This document shows positions 23,504 to 36,109 of a stretch of DNA of 64,000 nt, in pieces. Origin of the DNA: Paulownia fortunei (lineage: Eukaryota > Streptophyta > Magnoliopsida > Lamiales > Paulowniaceae); the NCBI GenBank assembly GCA_019321725.1, contig CM033109.1, forward strand, positions 4,743,993 through 4,807,992. The letters run 5' to 3'. Position 1 is the stretch's first letter. Every line of letters starts with the position of its first letter. Both the position numbers and the translations under genes were made by a program. The notes beneath the pieces were generated by a model. That model saw only the letters and a list, made by a program, of their open reading frames with translations, did not search any database and had not been told where the DNA came from.

Positions 23504-26500
23504 GCCCAGATTTGAACTCTGGAAGCAAGATCTTTTCCAGTTATCCACATGCTGAATATGGTTGACTGACTTACAAAATCTTGATAATCTTAATGTGATT
23601 GTTGACTGTGGCCCTGATCTCTATGGTAACTGTTTCAACTTGCGAATGGGTCAGACTCCATTGCAGAATATGTACAAGCTAGTGCGGCAGGCTTGTGTTT
23701 AATCATCTCAGGCAGTGATTTGACAAGTAATAGAACCATGAAAGATCAGGCTCATTCCAGATACCACAGTTCATCTGCTCATCAACAAACATGGACACTG
23801 GGAAGCTTCCAACTGAGGAAAAGGTTCTCAGGGGTCCCAAATATTCCCTGCACCACAGGATCCAACATCCTAGACAAGGTTGGGTTGTCGATTACGAATG
23901 TGGAAACTCTTCAACTGCTCCTATTGTTTCTTGTGGGGAACCAAATTTAAAGCTAACTATTAAATTCAGATCAAAACCTCAATACCTCAGTTGCATTCTA
24001 CAGGAGGGCAAACTATAAATGTAAATACCTTGTAAAGTGCTTTAACTGGGTAAATACCAATTCATTTTCATGGGAGACGATACTTCTCTTGTTGAGCACA
24101 CAAATAAGGCGGTGCATGTAAACTGCTTAAGCAGCAAAATGGCCATACAATGGAGAAGATGAGAGCTCCAGTAGAAAAGGTTCAACTATATTTGGAAAGT
24201 TGATTTTAGAATTTTTTAGGTTCCTAGGTTCTATAAGATGAATTCAGAAGTGACAGAAGAAAGCATGACACATCATTGAGGAGCTGTCTGTTTAACATCA
24301 AAACCAAGTGAAGCATTAAGCTGCCCGTTATGGAATCTCTGGTTGATTGTGTGCAGAGTAGAGACTGCTTCCTGGTAGAAGAACAGAAGGGTATAGTTTT
24401 CCAACCTATGGATTATTCTGACAAAATGCACTTGACAGCAGAAACAACAGGTGGAGAACCAAGTGTCTTAAGGGAGCCTCCTCATCCATTGAACCAGCTT
24501 TAGAAACGGCTGATAGAAGGAACCAAATGCAGTCATCCGAAGCCTTTGCCAGTGTATCGGCCAGAGTTCCTCAGGTGCGTGGGCAAAGAAGCAGTCCTGG
24601 CCTGTTAATAAAACCAAGTCATATATTTTCCTGGTTGCCAGAAATCAAAAACTCCATGTGCCTATTCCCACAAACAAATCCTTTAGGTGCTGCAGCAAAG
24701 AAGCAGACCCTGCTTTAACAACTCTCTTGTTCTCCTCCCCACTTCAACCAGATATAAGTACTGATGAAAATAAGAACTAAATACTTAACATTGATTATTG
24801 TTTTAGTCACTGAATTTCAACCATCAGATTGATTGTATATGTGAAGATATTGTATCTGTTATTGAAGGATATCAATTGTATAAGAATATAAGATTACTAA
24901 AAAATATCAGGTTGTGTGAAATTCTGTGTATTATAGCATTATGTGTGCATGTGTGTCTGTGTGCTTCTCTGAGATACAACATTGTTGTGATGTATTTTTA
25001 AGGGGATCTTATTTTCATAAATGATAATTCTTGACTATTATATGCAAGTTTTAATTGATCCCAGTAATCTTGCTGCTTCTTTTATTAACTAATGGTCTGA
25101 GTTTGAATTAAATTTGATGAATTTACACTTTTAAAGCATGTTGGAAGAAATGTCAATGTCCATTGGACTTTAAAGGATGGGAAGATAAGATTGAGTTCAT
25201 TGAGAAAAAAGAGAGAGTAGGTTACTTTTATTCATTTTGCATTTCAACTTTATCTTGAATTTGATGGTATTACAATTTTTTTACAAAATAATAAAAATAT
25301 TTAATTCAGGAGTTCGTCAAGATTCTAAATCTAATTAAGTAGAATCTTTATTATATCACATATCATTATTTAAATACACATATATTGAATATAATATCTA
25401 TTTTTTTTATTCTTTTAGAAAATACGAATGCTTTGATGAAATTCATAGATGCAATGCACTCGGGTAACAAAAATTTCTTTAGCTATCAACAATTCCACGT
25501 AATCACTCGAATCAAGTATTCTCTTAAATTAGTGAACATAATATTTATGGCTGTTTAATAAAGTTTTCGTAGTCACGCCTTAGACCAAGTCTTCTTTTAC
25601 TTGTGGAGAGGAAAATAAGATCAAACTCCTATTGCTCCATTATTGATATCGTCTTTATAAGTCATATCACATCAATCAAATAGTGATGTAAGCCACCAAT
25701 ATTTTTGTACGATTAAGAAGACGTTTGATTAAATTTATTTTTAAAAAATTATAAAATTTTTTAATACAGCAAAATGTTTTGAAACTTATAAGATACATTT
25801 TAATTTAAGAATAAGATTATATAATTTATAATGTATTAATAATGATAATTTTATAATTAATTTGATCAAAATCAAAAGATTATTTTAAATTTTTTTGAAT
25901 AAATTATTTTTTTTTTCTTTTCTAAAACAGCTTATATGATCTAACCAAACAATTTAGTACATTGTAAACATGGGTTTGTTTGGTATATGAGTTATAAATA
26001 TATATTTGTGAATACATATATATATTATAAATATATTATTTATAATATGTATATAAGTGTACTTAAATTTATATAAAAAACATCAATTTTTAAATATATT
26101 ATATATGTATAAACTTACATATATTTATTCATAAATATATATATATATAAAGTATTTAAATATATATTTATAAAAACATATAAATTATATATATAAATAT
26201 ATGTGTGTATATTTAATTTATACTTTATTTTAAATAATTTATTATAAAAAATGGTCAATTATTAGATATATTAATTAGCACACTTAAATATTATATTTGT
26301 TATTATAGTTATTATTTTTATGTATATAATACATATAAATAATTTAGTTTGATTTATTTGATCACACTTTCAAGGGCAATATCATAGCGTATTAGGATTT
26401 CAATAATGTTTATACATAAAAGGGGCAATTTTGTCCATGTAAAAGTTAATGTAGCCTGGACCTTTTAATTGGATTACACATGACACTTTTTAGGTGTCAT

Positions 26501-27245
26501 CCATAATTAAGGGGTGTCTTAATTGCATACTATTTATGGGGGAATTTTATTTCACTCATGAGTGGCAATGTCATTTATATCCCTTCACTAAATTTTTTTT
26601 ATTCTAGACTGCATATATTCAAACACAGTCAATCATGCTAGTTTATATTTTTATTTTTATGATTGTTTATTTATTTATCTTTTAGTATATCAATTATGTA
26701 ATAAGTATAAATATATTCTTTTTATTTTTGTTTGAATTTAATCAAATTCAATAGTATTGATATTCCCCATGTCTTAAAATTAAAAATTCTAGTTTGATGT
26801 GACATAAAATTTAATTTCATAGAAATTAAAATAATATAAATTTAAAATAATTTTATATTATTATTCCTAAAAATAATGATTGAGAATTAATAATATTATT
26901 AATTGAAATGATAATTAAAAAATATAAAATAAAATATTCTTTTTAACGTTTTTAAAAAGAAAAAAAAAATACGAACAATAAATTTAAGAGGGAGGTCGGT
27001 GGGGGTATCTGGCTGGTGTGAAAGAATCTTTAACTTAAACCACAATTGTCCCAATCGTGTAGCAATTACTGGAAAACGCGATTTCAGCTTCCTCTCAATT
27101 TCAGATTCCCAAGCAATTGCAAGACAAACCTCAATCATCTTCAAGGCCACCCGTCCTCCACCTCCGCCGCGGCGGCTCGGCCTAGTACACATTCAGTGCG
27201 CCGCGTCGCATTTTAATCTTCCTACCCCAATAAAATTCCGCGACT
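23504..27245. other. Intergenic region between the PPR pseudogene and ARMC8
   Basis: From 23.5 to about 24.75 kb the sequence has near-genic composition but only short open frames with no recognisable family; it may be old 3' flank of the PPR gene. From 25.0 to 26.95 kb it is very AT-rich, including a MITE-like copy at 25.72-25.96 kb and TATATA-type simple sequence at 25.99-26.22 kb. The last 200 bases rise in GC (CCGCCGCGGCGGC near 27165) and form the ARMC8 promoter and leader. Confidence 0.6.
25719..25955. mobile_element. MITE-like element, terminal GTTTGGTTAGAT type
   Basis: The left end reads GACGTTTGATTAAATTT and the right end, reverse-complemented, AAATTGTTTGGTTAGATCATATAAGC. The interior is AT-rich with TTATAAG words. 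It resembles the elements at 50653-51240 and 56454-56772 in its ends and interior vocabulary. No coding capacity. Confidence 0.45.
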
Positions 27246-30200
27246 ATGCCCACCTCTGCCACATCGAATCATCCCAGCCGTCCGGAGGACTTGATCGGAC
27301 GCCTCAACTCAGCTCACACTCCGTACGAGGCTAAGCTTAAAGCTATGAGGGATTTGAAGAACCAAATCATTGGAAATCGTACGAAAAAGCTAGCCTTCTT
27401 GAAGCTCGGCGCTGTGCCCTCCGTCGTCTCCATTCTCTCCTCCGCTTCAGCCGCGCAGGGAGGCGGTGGGGACAATCGTGAGTTCCACGACTCCGTGTTG
27501 ATTCAGTCCGCGGCAGCGATCGGGAGCTTTGCATGTGGATTTGATGCAGGGGTTAAGGCTGTTTTGGATGCGGGTGCTTTTCCGCTTTTACTGAGTCTCG
27601 TTTCTCATCTCAATGAGAAGGTACACTTCCTTTTCTTGTATTCTATCTTTAGTTCTTCCGAATAACTGTGTTTTTTCGATTTGTTTTCTGAGTGATGAAG
27701 TAAAATCCTTGACATTTTTTTTGGAAATCGCAACACTTCTTAGTTTATTATACTTTTTTTTTCCCTTTATTTCTGAGAATTTGAATATGCCTGATGATGT
27801 GGAACTTTAGTTTATTTTTGGTATAGATAATAAAGGTGTTTGATGTATATTTTGATTGATGAAGTAAACTGTTGGCCTGATTTGGGAAATGGAGTTAATT
27901 CTAAGCAACTTTTACTTAATTTTACACTCTCTCTCTTTATGGGAAACTGGTAATGCACGATAGCTCATAGCTATACTTGATTGATATCAGCGTCTGTGCA
28001 ATTTTTTTTTCATAATCATTTCTATTTACGAGTTTGGTGCTAGTATATGTTCATTAACATTCCATTGAATATGACTAAACTAAATAATAGAGAATGTGGG
28101 GCTACCGTATCAACATTCCTTATAAGAAATGCATGCAATGTGTATGAACTGAATAGGCCTCAAATCTCAATACATGTCTAGTTTTTCAGCTTACAGTATT
28201 CTTTATTTTTGGTACACATGTGCCATCAGCTTTGATTATGCTAGCCCTTAATGAGAACTTAAATCTAGGGTGCTAGCCTTTAGCATCCACTCAACCTGCA
28301 TGGATGAGTGAATGTGAATGTGTTTAAATCATTTTTTTTTCTTTTTTGTTTGTTCTTGTATGATGTGAAAATTGAGTACAATTATCATCCCACTAATCAA
28401 TATTTAAAGTAGTCAGTTAGCTACAGTTACATTGTGAATAAAATAAAACTCCAATGATCATGCTTATATTTTTTTTTAATTTTTCTTGTTCGAAAAGAGT
28501 TTCTACAACTTATAGATATGAAAGCTAGAAACAGAAATTGCCAAAGGGTATGCTTACAGATTTGTGTTATAAATAGACAGAGAAAACATATTGGAAGCTA
28601 CCACTTAGGCTTCATGTGGTTTGTATCAAATATAAAATGTTATGCTTCCTCCTTTTTGCTCAATTATATTACATGTTACACAAGTCAAGGTGTAATATTG
28701 CTATAGCAAATAGTTTTCAGAATCTAATGGATCTATTTTGTGTCTATGGAAATCCTGATAAACTTGGAAACTGTACTGTAGGTTGCTGATGCTGGTGCTC
28801 GTTCTCTTAAGTTGATTTATCAGTCAAAACTGGCTCCAAAGTATGATTTTCTTCAAGAGAAAAACGTGGAATTCCTCCTTTCGCTACTGAATAGCAAGAA
28901 TGAGAATGTTACTGGTCTTGGTGCGAGTATTATTACCCATTCTTGCCAGACAAATTTGGAGCAGCACGTACTGAGTGAAGCTGGCATTATAAAAAGGCTT
29001 GTTAGTCTTCTTGGAGGTTCTATAAATCAGAAGGATGCTAGTTTAGAATCTCTGGCTGCTATGATCAAGGAAAATCCAGAAGTTGCTTCAAAGTTCATGG
29101 GGCCTGAAAATGGAAGGGCACTCAGTGTTGTGATTGAATTGATGAAGGATAAGTATCCTCGGACGAGATTGTTAGCCTGTATGTGTTTGATCAGTATAAG
29201 AAACACTTCTACTTCTTATCTTCAAGATTCAGGAATCAAGATCACATTGGTATTAGTATTACTTGAGCTTCTCGACGATCCTGGTCAAGTTGGAGATGAA
29301 GCGTCCTTTGTCTTGTCTAGTTTGATTACTGAAAAGGAGGATATGCAAAAAATAGCCTTTGATGCAAATGTTGTTGACAAATTATGTGAGCACTTAAATG
29401 CAGGTTCGATCCAAGCCAAACGTTTGCAAGGGATATTTTTAGCACTGGGTGATCTTTGCTCAAAGTTGGAATGCTGCAGGGATAGGGTCCTTGATTTACA
29501 GGTTAGTTGTTTCTTGTGAACCATTATTGTTGTTCATGTGGCTATTTCCTGCTATACTGAGGTAATTGAATAGTCTACTGTACCTCTTCTGTTCCTTTGG
29601 ACTTTTTTTTTTTTTTTTTCCTTTTGCAAACATGCTTCTTCAGGCACTAGCAATTCCTGAGTCAAGCAAAACCATGGGTCATGTTCCCTAATAAAATTTG
29701 GGCAATCAATCAGTCTACTATTAGTCAGAAATGATTGTTATTGGCGGTTATGATCCTTGGAGTCAGCCAATTTGAGACTCAATTGTTTGGTAAAATATAA
29801 TAATATTTTTAGTTGGTATGCTTATGTGACTTTGTTATTAAGTAAAGGCATAACATATATTTGTAAGGGAAATTGGAAAAGTATACCAGAAACAACAAAA
29901 ATAGAACGTGAACTAGGTGCCTTGGTTTTCATTTTAATGAACAGAGATGCTATCAATATTTCTTTAATGTTCTCATTTAAAGGTTTAAAGGCCTCTTGAA
30001 GCTAAAAAGATGTTTCTTTCAGAAGGTGGAGGTTTGGAGCCCAGCATTCAATTGTTTTGGTTTCCCTACTGATTATGCTCAAACAAAGTAAGGGGAGGAA
30101 ATAAGTTCTCTCTCCATCTTATCTCTATTTTTCATATTGATTATGATGGACATGCTTTAGTTTACTGCTAAATCTCATGAGGTCTTTTTTTTTTTTTTTT

Positions 30201-33200
30201 TTTTTAATTCAAATATCTTTTACTCTCCCTGTTGCCAGTTCTTTAGTACACTTCATCTCATGCTTCCTTTTTAGCACCTACATGTGTATATTTTTTGGGT
30301 CCTCTACTGTTTCAGTGTTTTCAATCCTAGATGACCAAGCCTGCTTTTTCCCTGAGTGTACAGCATCGTAAGAGGGGAAGTATTTTCTTTGCACGATATT
30401 TCTGAGATTTTATCCATTGGCTAGCCCAGGGAAGATTATAATCAAATAATTTGCATCATTAATATGTAGAAACGTCTTAATATGCTCAAAGTTAGATGTT
30501 ACCTATGTGATTAATATTTTTTGTCATTAGTTACCTACTCTTGCATGTAGGTGTTGAATTTTGTAGCAGAAGCACTAGTTCATGATAGCACAGAAGTGCG
30601 TGCTGCCGCTTGCATTTTTTTGAAGAATGTTTCTCGCTCTGTCAAGGTGTGCTTAATGAATTAGAATGTATGGTTCCTGAGTCTCATTCCTACATGTTTT
30701 GTTATTTGCTAAATACTGTTCAGAATTTAAGCGCAGGCCGATTTATGAATGAAGCTATTGCTGTTCCATTGGTTCAACTTTTGTGTGACTCCAGTACTTC
30801 TGTCCAGGTATATTTTGTTTCTTTTTGTGTTGGGATTCCCAAAATGATATGTATGTTTTCCTTTACGGACGTGGGAAATTTTCCGTTCTCTTTTTCTGCA
30901 TTAGTACCCCCATTTACTCAATTCCAGCCTTGAATTTTCTGAAGAGATAAAAGGTTTTAAGATGCAAGGTAATTGGGATAAGTTACTGATGATCGCTCTG
31001 GTTGAACAGAAGTTGATGTGCTAGTTGTCATTACTCTTGGAGGAAGCTAAAGTGTCAAATTTGCTAGTGGATCTTTGGGCAAAGTTAAGGGTATTAGTAT
31101 GCAAATTGCAAAGTCCCAGCAGGCAACAGCAAATAGAAATCTGTATAGACATCAGTATAACTGTTTCTTTTGAACATGGAAGAAGCATTATGAATTAAGT
31201 ATTTGATTTGAAAAATGCTCCTATCATAATTAACTGGTAGTTTTTTAGTTTCCTAAAGGTAATTGTGTTATCGTTAACAACAGCCCATAAAAGCTCTATC
31301 CTTGTCACATTGTTTATTATCTTTGTCCTCATTTAGATTCCCATTCTCTGTTATTGGAGCCACTAAACTCCATTATTTAAGCCATTGCTGCAATAAATCA
31401 AGCCCTACTCTAAAGTTTTAATTTCAGCAGTTTATGTTTAGAATATCTTTCCCCATTAAATACTAATCTTGTAAATACTGCTGAGAATCATTTTCGTGAA
31501 TATTGTAGGACAGGAATAGGCTTTTGGATTGCCTTTTGTACAGTACATTATCTGTTCCAGCTTATTTTGGATGCTCTATTATTATGGTTATTTTATTGAA
31601 TAGTAACTGCATAGTTGCTATTTATTTGGCTATAGAAATGTGCTGATTGATGAAAAATGAGGGAGAATATACTTGGTGAAACCATAATGCTTTAACAGGA
31701 ATTATATTAGTGCTGAAATGATATACGTAAAATAGTGTGAAATGATTTTAAGTAATATATAAAATATGTTAATGTGCAAGTATTTCAAAAAGTAAATTTA
31801 AAGATAGTGCTCAGCAATGTGATTTTGTGAACGTACATGTGACAAGTTGAATGCATTTGGATTTATACATTTGAAACAGTGACTCATGTAAAATATGCAA
31901 AGGTTTTTACCTTTATTATTTCTATCATGCTTTCCAGGGGAGTTATTTTTTCAGTATAAAGAATTTTGACTCTGCCAATAGTGGAATTGCTTTAAAAATC
32001 CATGCAAAACCATTCATAATTGTTCAATTTTCTGTATTATGTCACGTAGCTCTATTGATGAACAATTACGTAGAACTAAGCTAGTATGTTTTTGAAAATT
32101 TGTCTATTATCTTCATGGTTGCATGACGTACAAACATTTCTAGCCTTCCAAACGGGAAAGCAATGAAAGTGAATGAAGGGTATCCAATTATAGATATTGG
32201 CAAAATCTGACCATATCAACCACATATCATGATCAAAATAAAAATTGTAGTGAAACTTATGAGCAGTTGTATACTTATGATCAAAAAAAGATTGCCACAA
32301 TCTTTTTCTTCTTCTTTACCATGTATAGATTCCCTAAGATCTTGGGGAAGTGCGAATCATATACCATTTAAGCCAACTGGCCGGTTTTCCTTTAATATTA
32401 TTGAAGCATCTCTGTACATCAGGAGGAATTCTTGTCTTTGTGAAATCAAGATTCAGCCATTTTAACATGTCTTCTGAGTCGATTTCCAGAATTGAATCTT
32501 TCTTGCAGCTTCCGTTCATTCGAATGGTAATGCACTGAAGCACACTCCTCACAACAGGTAAAAAGTGGAATAAGATTGTATTCACTTGTCTGATCAAACT
32601 ATGGTGAAAAAAACAAGAAAAGAAAAAAGCCCAGAAATTGTGTATGACAGACAAATGTTGTTGTACCCAGTTAATAATGCAGTTTGGGAGAGCAATGCCA
32701 GTGCAGTAGGAATACTGAAACAGTGGGGTTTGAGTTATAGGTGATCTGGAGTCCAGAATGAATAGTATGATATGAGAGAATATGAAAGTGTGGCTAATTA
32801 TGGAAACCTATGTGGAAGCACTTAAGTGGATTTTAGGAGCATTTGAGTATTAAAATCTAGATCTAGTTAATTGGGAAATGATTTGGAAACTCGTAATAGA
32901 ATTTAAGGCCACTTAGCACTGAAGTTCAGATATCTAGTATAGCATGTGCATGCCGAAGATGTGTATTTTAGATCAATTATTTTGCTGAAGAAGTTGAGCT
33001 ATAGCCCAAAACAACATGATTCTCAGAGGTTCACATTCTACAGAAATAGATTTGAGAAATTATTTTATGAGCCAAACCTAGAGTTATACATCTTATTTTG
33101 CATTTTCAAAGCTCGACCTGATTCAGTTATTGAATTCCTTTCGTCCAGTTATATTTCGCTTTGTCTATTTAACATAATTTCTGATGTGCTGAAGGTACTC

Positions 33201-36109
33201 CTTTGCTCCTATGTCCCTGTTCATGTCATCTGAAATTCTTAGTATAACAAGAAATCTGTTGTGACCAGCCCACCTTAGGCCCCCTATTCATGTAATCACA
33301 TCCAATCAAATCTCACCTAAATATTTGTGCCAAGTGAAATAAATACAGCTGGTTCTTTCTGTAGGGTGTATGTTATGCTTTCAGCACCTCCACTGTTATT
33401 TAATACCTATAACTTCTCAATTAATCCTTTGAGTTCCCGATCTGGAAGGAAGCCTGGCAGAATCTTGCTGGAATGACTTCCAAATTTATGCTATGATTTC
33501 TTTTAGTTGATTGCACTATTTTGTATGGTTGTTTGTTCTCAAACTAATTAATAAACTACTGGATATTTTTCCTTGAATCCATACCTTTTTCAGATTGCTG
33601 CTCTTGGTGCTATTGTCAATGTGGTGGTCGATTTTATGGCTCATAAATCAGTTTTCATGCAATGTGGAGGTGTAAAACAGCTGGTTCAGCTTTCAAAGTC
33701 AATGGAATCAGCTATTAGGGTTAATGCTGTATGGGCCTTAAAGAATCTGGCATTCCATGTAAACAACAGATGTAAAGAAGAAATTCTCTTGGAATTAACA
33801 TCAACAACACTAACAAGCCTCATTAGTGGTAAGTACCAACTTACATTAATGTCAAAAGGATCTTACTTTTGTGTTTGATGCTCTGTTCACCATCTGCTGC
33901 TGTATTGATCATGGCAGACCCGGAGGCTTCTGTCCAAGAGCAAGCTTTGGCTTTGATTCGCAATCTTGTGGATGGTACTCTAAACTCCATAGACTATGTG
34001 TTTGGGGAGGATGGCTCGCTCCTGCATGCTATTGGAAGGCAATTACGAAGCACTTCAAAAGTGGAAGTTCTGATTCAAGTAAGGAGTTTTTGCCCAGGTT
34101 TAGATGGGGGTATGAAGTACTAATATGATATTAAGATGGTTTACCTGAATAACAATACCCTCACAGCCCTGTTTTCTGCTCAGCAGTTTCTAATTAACTA
34201 TCTGATAATTACACGAATAATTAACACATAGATACACGAATCTATGATCTATGGGCAAAAACCTTACACGTGGAGTGTCCACAAAGAGGATGGGCTCTCT
34301 TAGTGTTTGCCTGTTTTGCTTCTGACATGAAGCAATGTAGAGTGAGTCCTTTTTACCTTCTGAAGTATCAAATTCATCTTTTATCCATAATAGAAAAATT
34401 AAAGTGGAAGTATCTATTTCCTCCTCTCCACTGGGACTCATGAGGCTGAATGGGTTCTCACCCTAGAGTTCTCATTGATTGTGCTTTCTTCGAAAGTCTC
34501 AAATTCCAGTAATCAGTATCATTGTTTTGAAGACATCTGCAATGATGCCCATAATCAATTCCATTATCCAAATGTTTAAGTTGCAGTCACTTACAACATG
34601 GATTTTCCAATGTTTGTGCATGGAAAAAAAAACACAAAAGATAAAATAGAAGGAAATGATAAAGAAATAGTAAAATTAAATTCTCTTTTTACCTTCTGTT
34701 TGTGAGAATTTGCCCAAATCGTCCATTTCTAATTCCCCTGATAGTGATTGCATAACAGATAAATTTTGAGAGCTACAAGCTGTCTTTGTCTTGAGATGTG
34801 CCAAATTTTTTTCATGTCATATAATTGGAACTTGCCTTATTTGTGGATTTATCAATTGAGAGAAATGCCTTACCTTTTTCTTGTCAAACTGTTGTCTTAG
34901 TAAATATACTTAGCTATTCTTTTATTATGTGAAAGGATTATCACAATATCATAGGAAGAAAAATAAAAGTAAATTCTGTTATCACAAATTAGGCTCTTTC
35001 ATGATATTTTGGTTATTTTCCACTTCTATGCATTGTTTTTAGTCATTTAGGGGCATAATGGTCATTTTATATGTTTTATGACCTGCTATTGGGCTTATTT
35101 TACATGCTTGTCATTTAGGATTGTTTTAATAATTTTTTTTGCTTATTCGTATTTTTTTATTTTTAAGTATATTTTAGTCATTTTGCTCACTAGATATAAT
35201 TAGAGATGTGAGGAGATGTATTAGAATTTTGTAAAAGTAGGAAAAGAAATATATAACTATTGGATTTTAGGCTTTTTTGGGTTGAACGCATTTTGGACCC
35301 ACAATCCAACATGACTACCTAAACCCAACCCACTTGGTCATTTTGCTCAGTTGTATATAATTAGAGATGTGAGAGTATGTATTAGAATTTTGTAAAAAGT
35401 AGAACAAAAAATATAAGATGGATATTTTTTTTTTTAAATTATTAAATTTTAGGTTTTTTTGTTTATGTTGGACCCATAGCCCAACAAGACCGACCCCAAC
35501 CCAACCCGACTCAAAACTAGTTGGGTTGGGTTGTACCCATGGGTCTAAACCTATGTTGCCACCCATACTAACCACTACCTGTTTTTCCATCTCTCGTATT
35601 TGATACATATTGGCAATTCAACATTTTATCTTCTGTGTGCAGCTTTTTTCCCTGCTTATTATGAATCATAATAGACCCAATACTTTTTCATCCAGGGTAT
35701 GTACGCCCTCAGTAACATGGCTTCTGGGAATGAGCTCCACAAGGAAGCAGTAATGAACCAACTTCTTCCACAGGCTGGCAATGACACAGAAGCAATATTG
35801 GTCAAGTTTTTGCAGAGTACTGACAGCCGGTTACGAACAGCTACTCTTTGGGCGCTGATAAATCTTACTTTTCCTAGCAGTCCAGATACATGCAGTTGGG
35901 TTACTGAACTTTGGAAGGCCGGCATAGTTTCTCAACTAAAGAATATGGTCAATGATCCCTGCCTTGATGTAAAGGTGAATAACAAATATCTTGGTTAGGT
36001 GGTATTTGAATTGATTTATTAGCTAAATTATTTTCTTCATTTTCTGTTGCAGCTTCGAGCAAGGATGGCTGTTGGACAATTAATGATGTATGGTGATGCA
36101 TCAACATGA
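27246..36109 (+). CDS. ARMC8: Armadillo-repeat protein ARMC8/GID5 homologue
   Basis: Scaffold subunit of the CTLH (GID) ubiquitin ligase, where the yeast counterpart Gid5 bridges catalytic and substrate-receptor modules (family knowledge; plant role inferred). Eight exons: 27246-27620, 28782-29501, 30551-30646, 30724-30807, 33594-33828, 33918-34078, 35696-35974, 36053-36109; all joins are GT-AG and in frame; 668 residues, close to the ~670 of animal ARMC8. The amino terminus has the family pattern of a short helix, then MRDLKNQIIGNRTKK and LGAVPSVVSIL (residues ~34-60). The rest is consecutive armadillo helices, e.g. IRVNAVWALKNLAFHVNN, QALALIRNLVDGT, GMYALSNMASGNE and LRTATLWALINLTFPSS. Intron 3 is only 77 nt; intron 4 is 2.8 kb. 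A GC-rich leader with no clear TATA suggests housekeeping expression. A generic ARM-repeat protein is the only real alternative. Confidence 0.88.
35177..35505. repeat. 160-bp tandem duplication in ARMC8 intron 6
   Basis: Copy one starts at 35177 and copy two at 35337, both with GTCATTTTGCTCA. They share AATTAGAGATGTGAG, GTATTAGAATTTTGTAAAA and a CCCAACCCAACC-type end, with scattered differences and a longer T run in copy two. The GGGTTGGGTTG/CCCAACCC ends suggest retrotransposon-derived sequence. Confidence 0.8.

Noticed and set aside
23693..24018. Open frames just after the PPR pseudogene
   Set aside because: They overlap in two frames, match no family, and look like decayed flank.
24251..24271. 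TGACAGAAGA-start stretch resembling miR156
   Set aside because: The second half diverges from the mature miRNA and no star sequence or hairpin arm is visible nearby.
32334..32654. 106-codon minus-strand open frame in ARMC8 intron 4
   Set aside because: Faintly like F-box/FBD-type text, but no motif is firm and no adjoining frame supports it.
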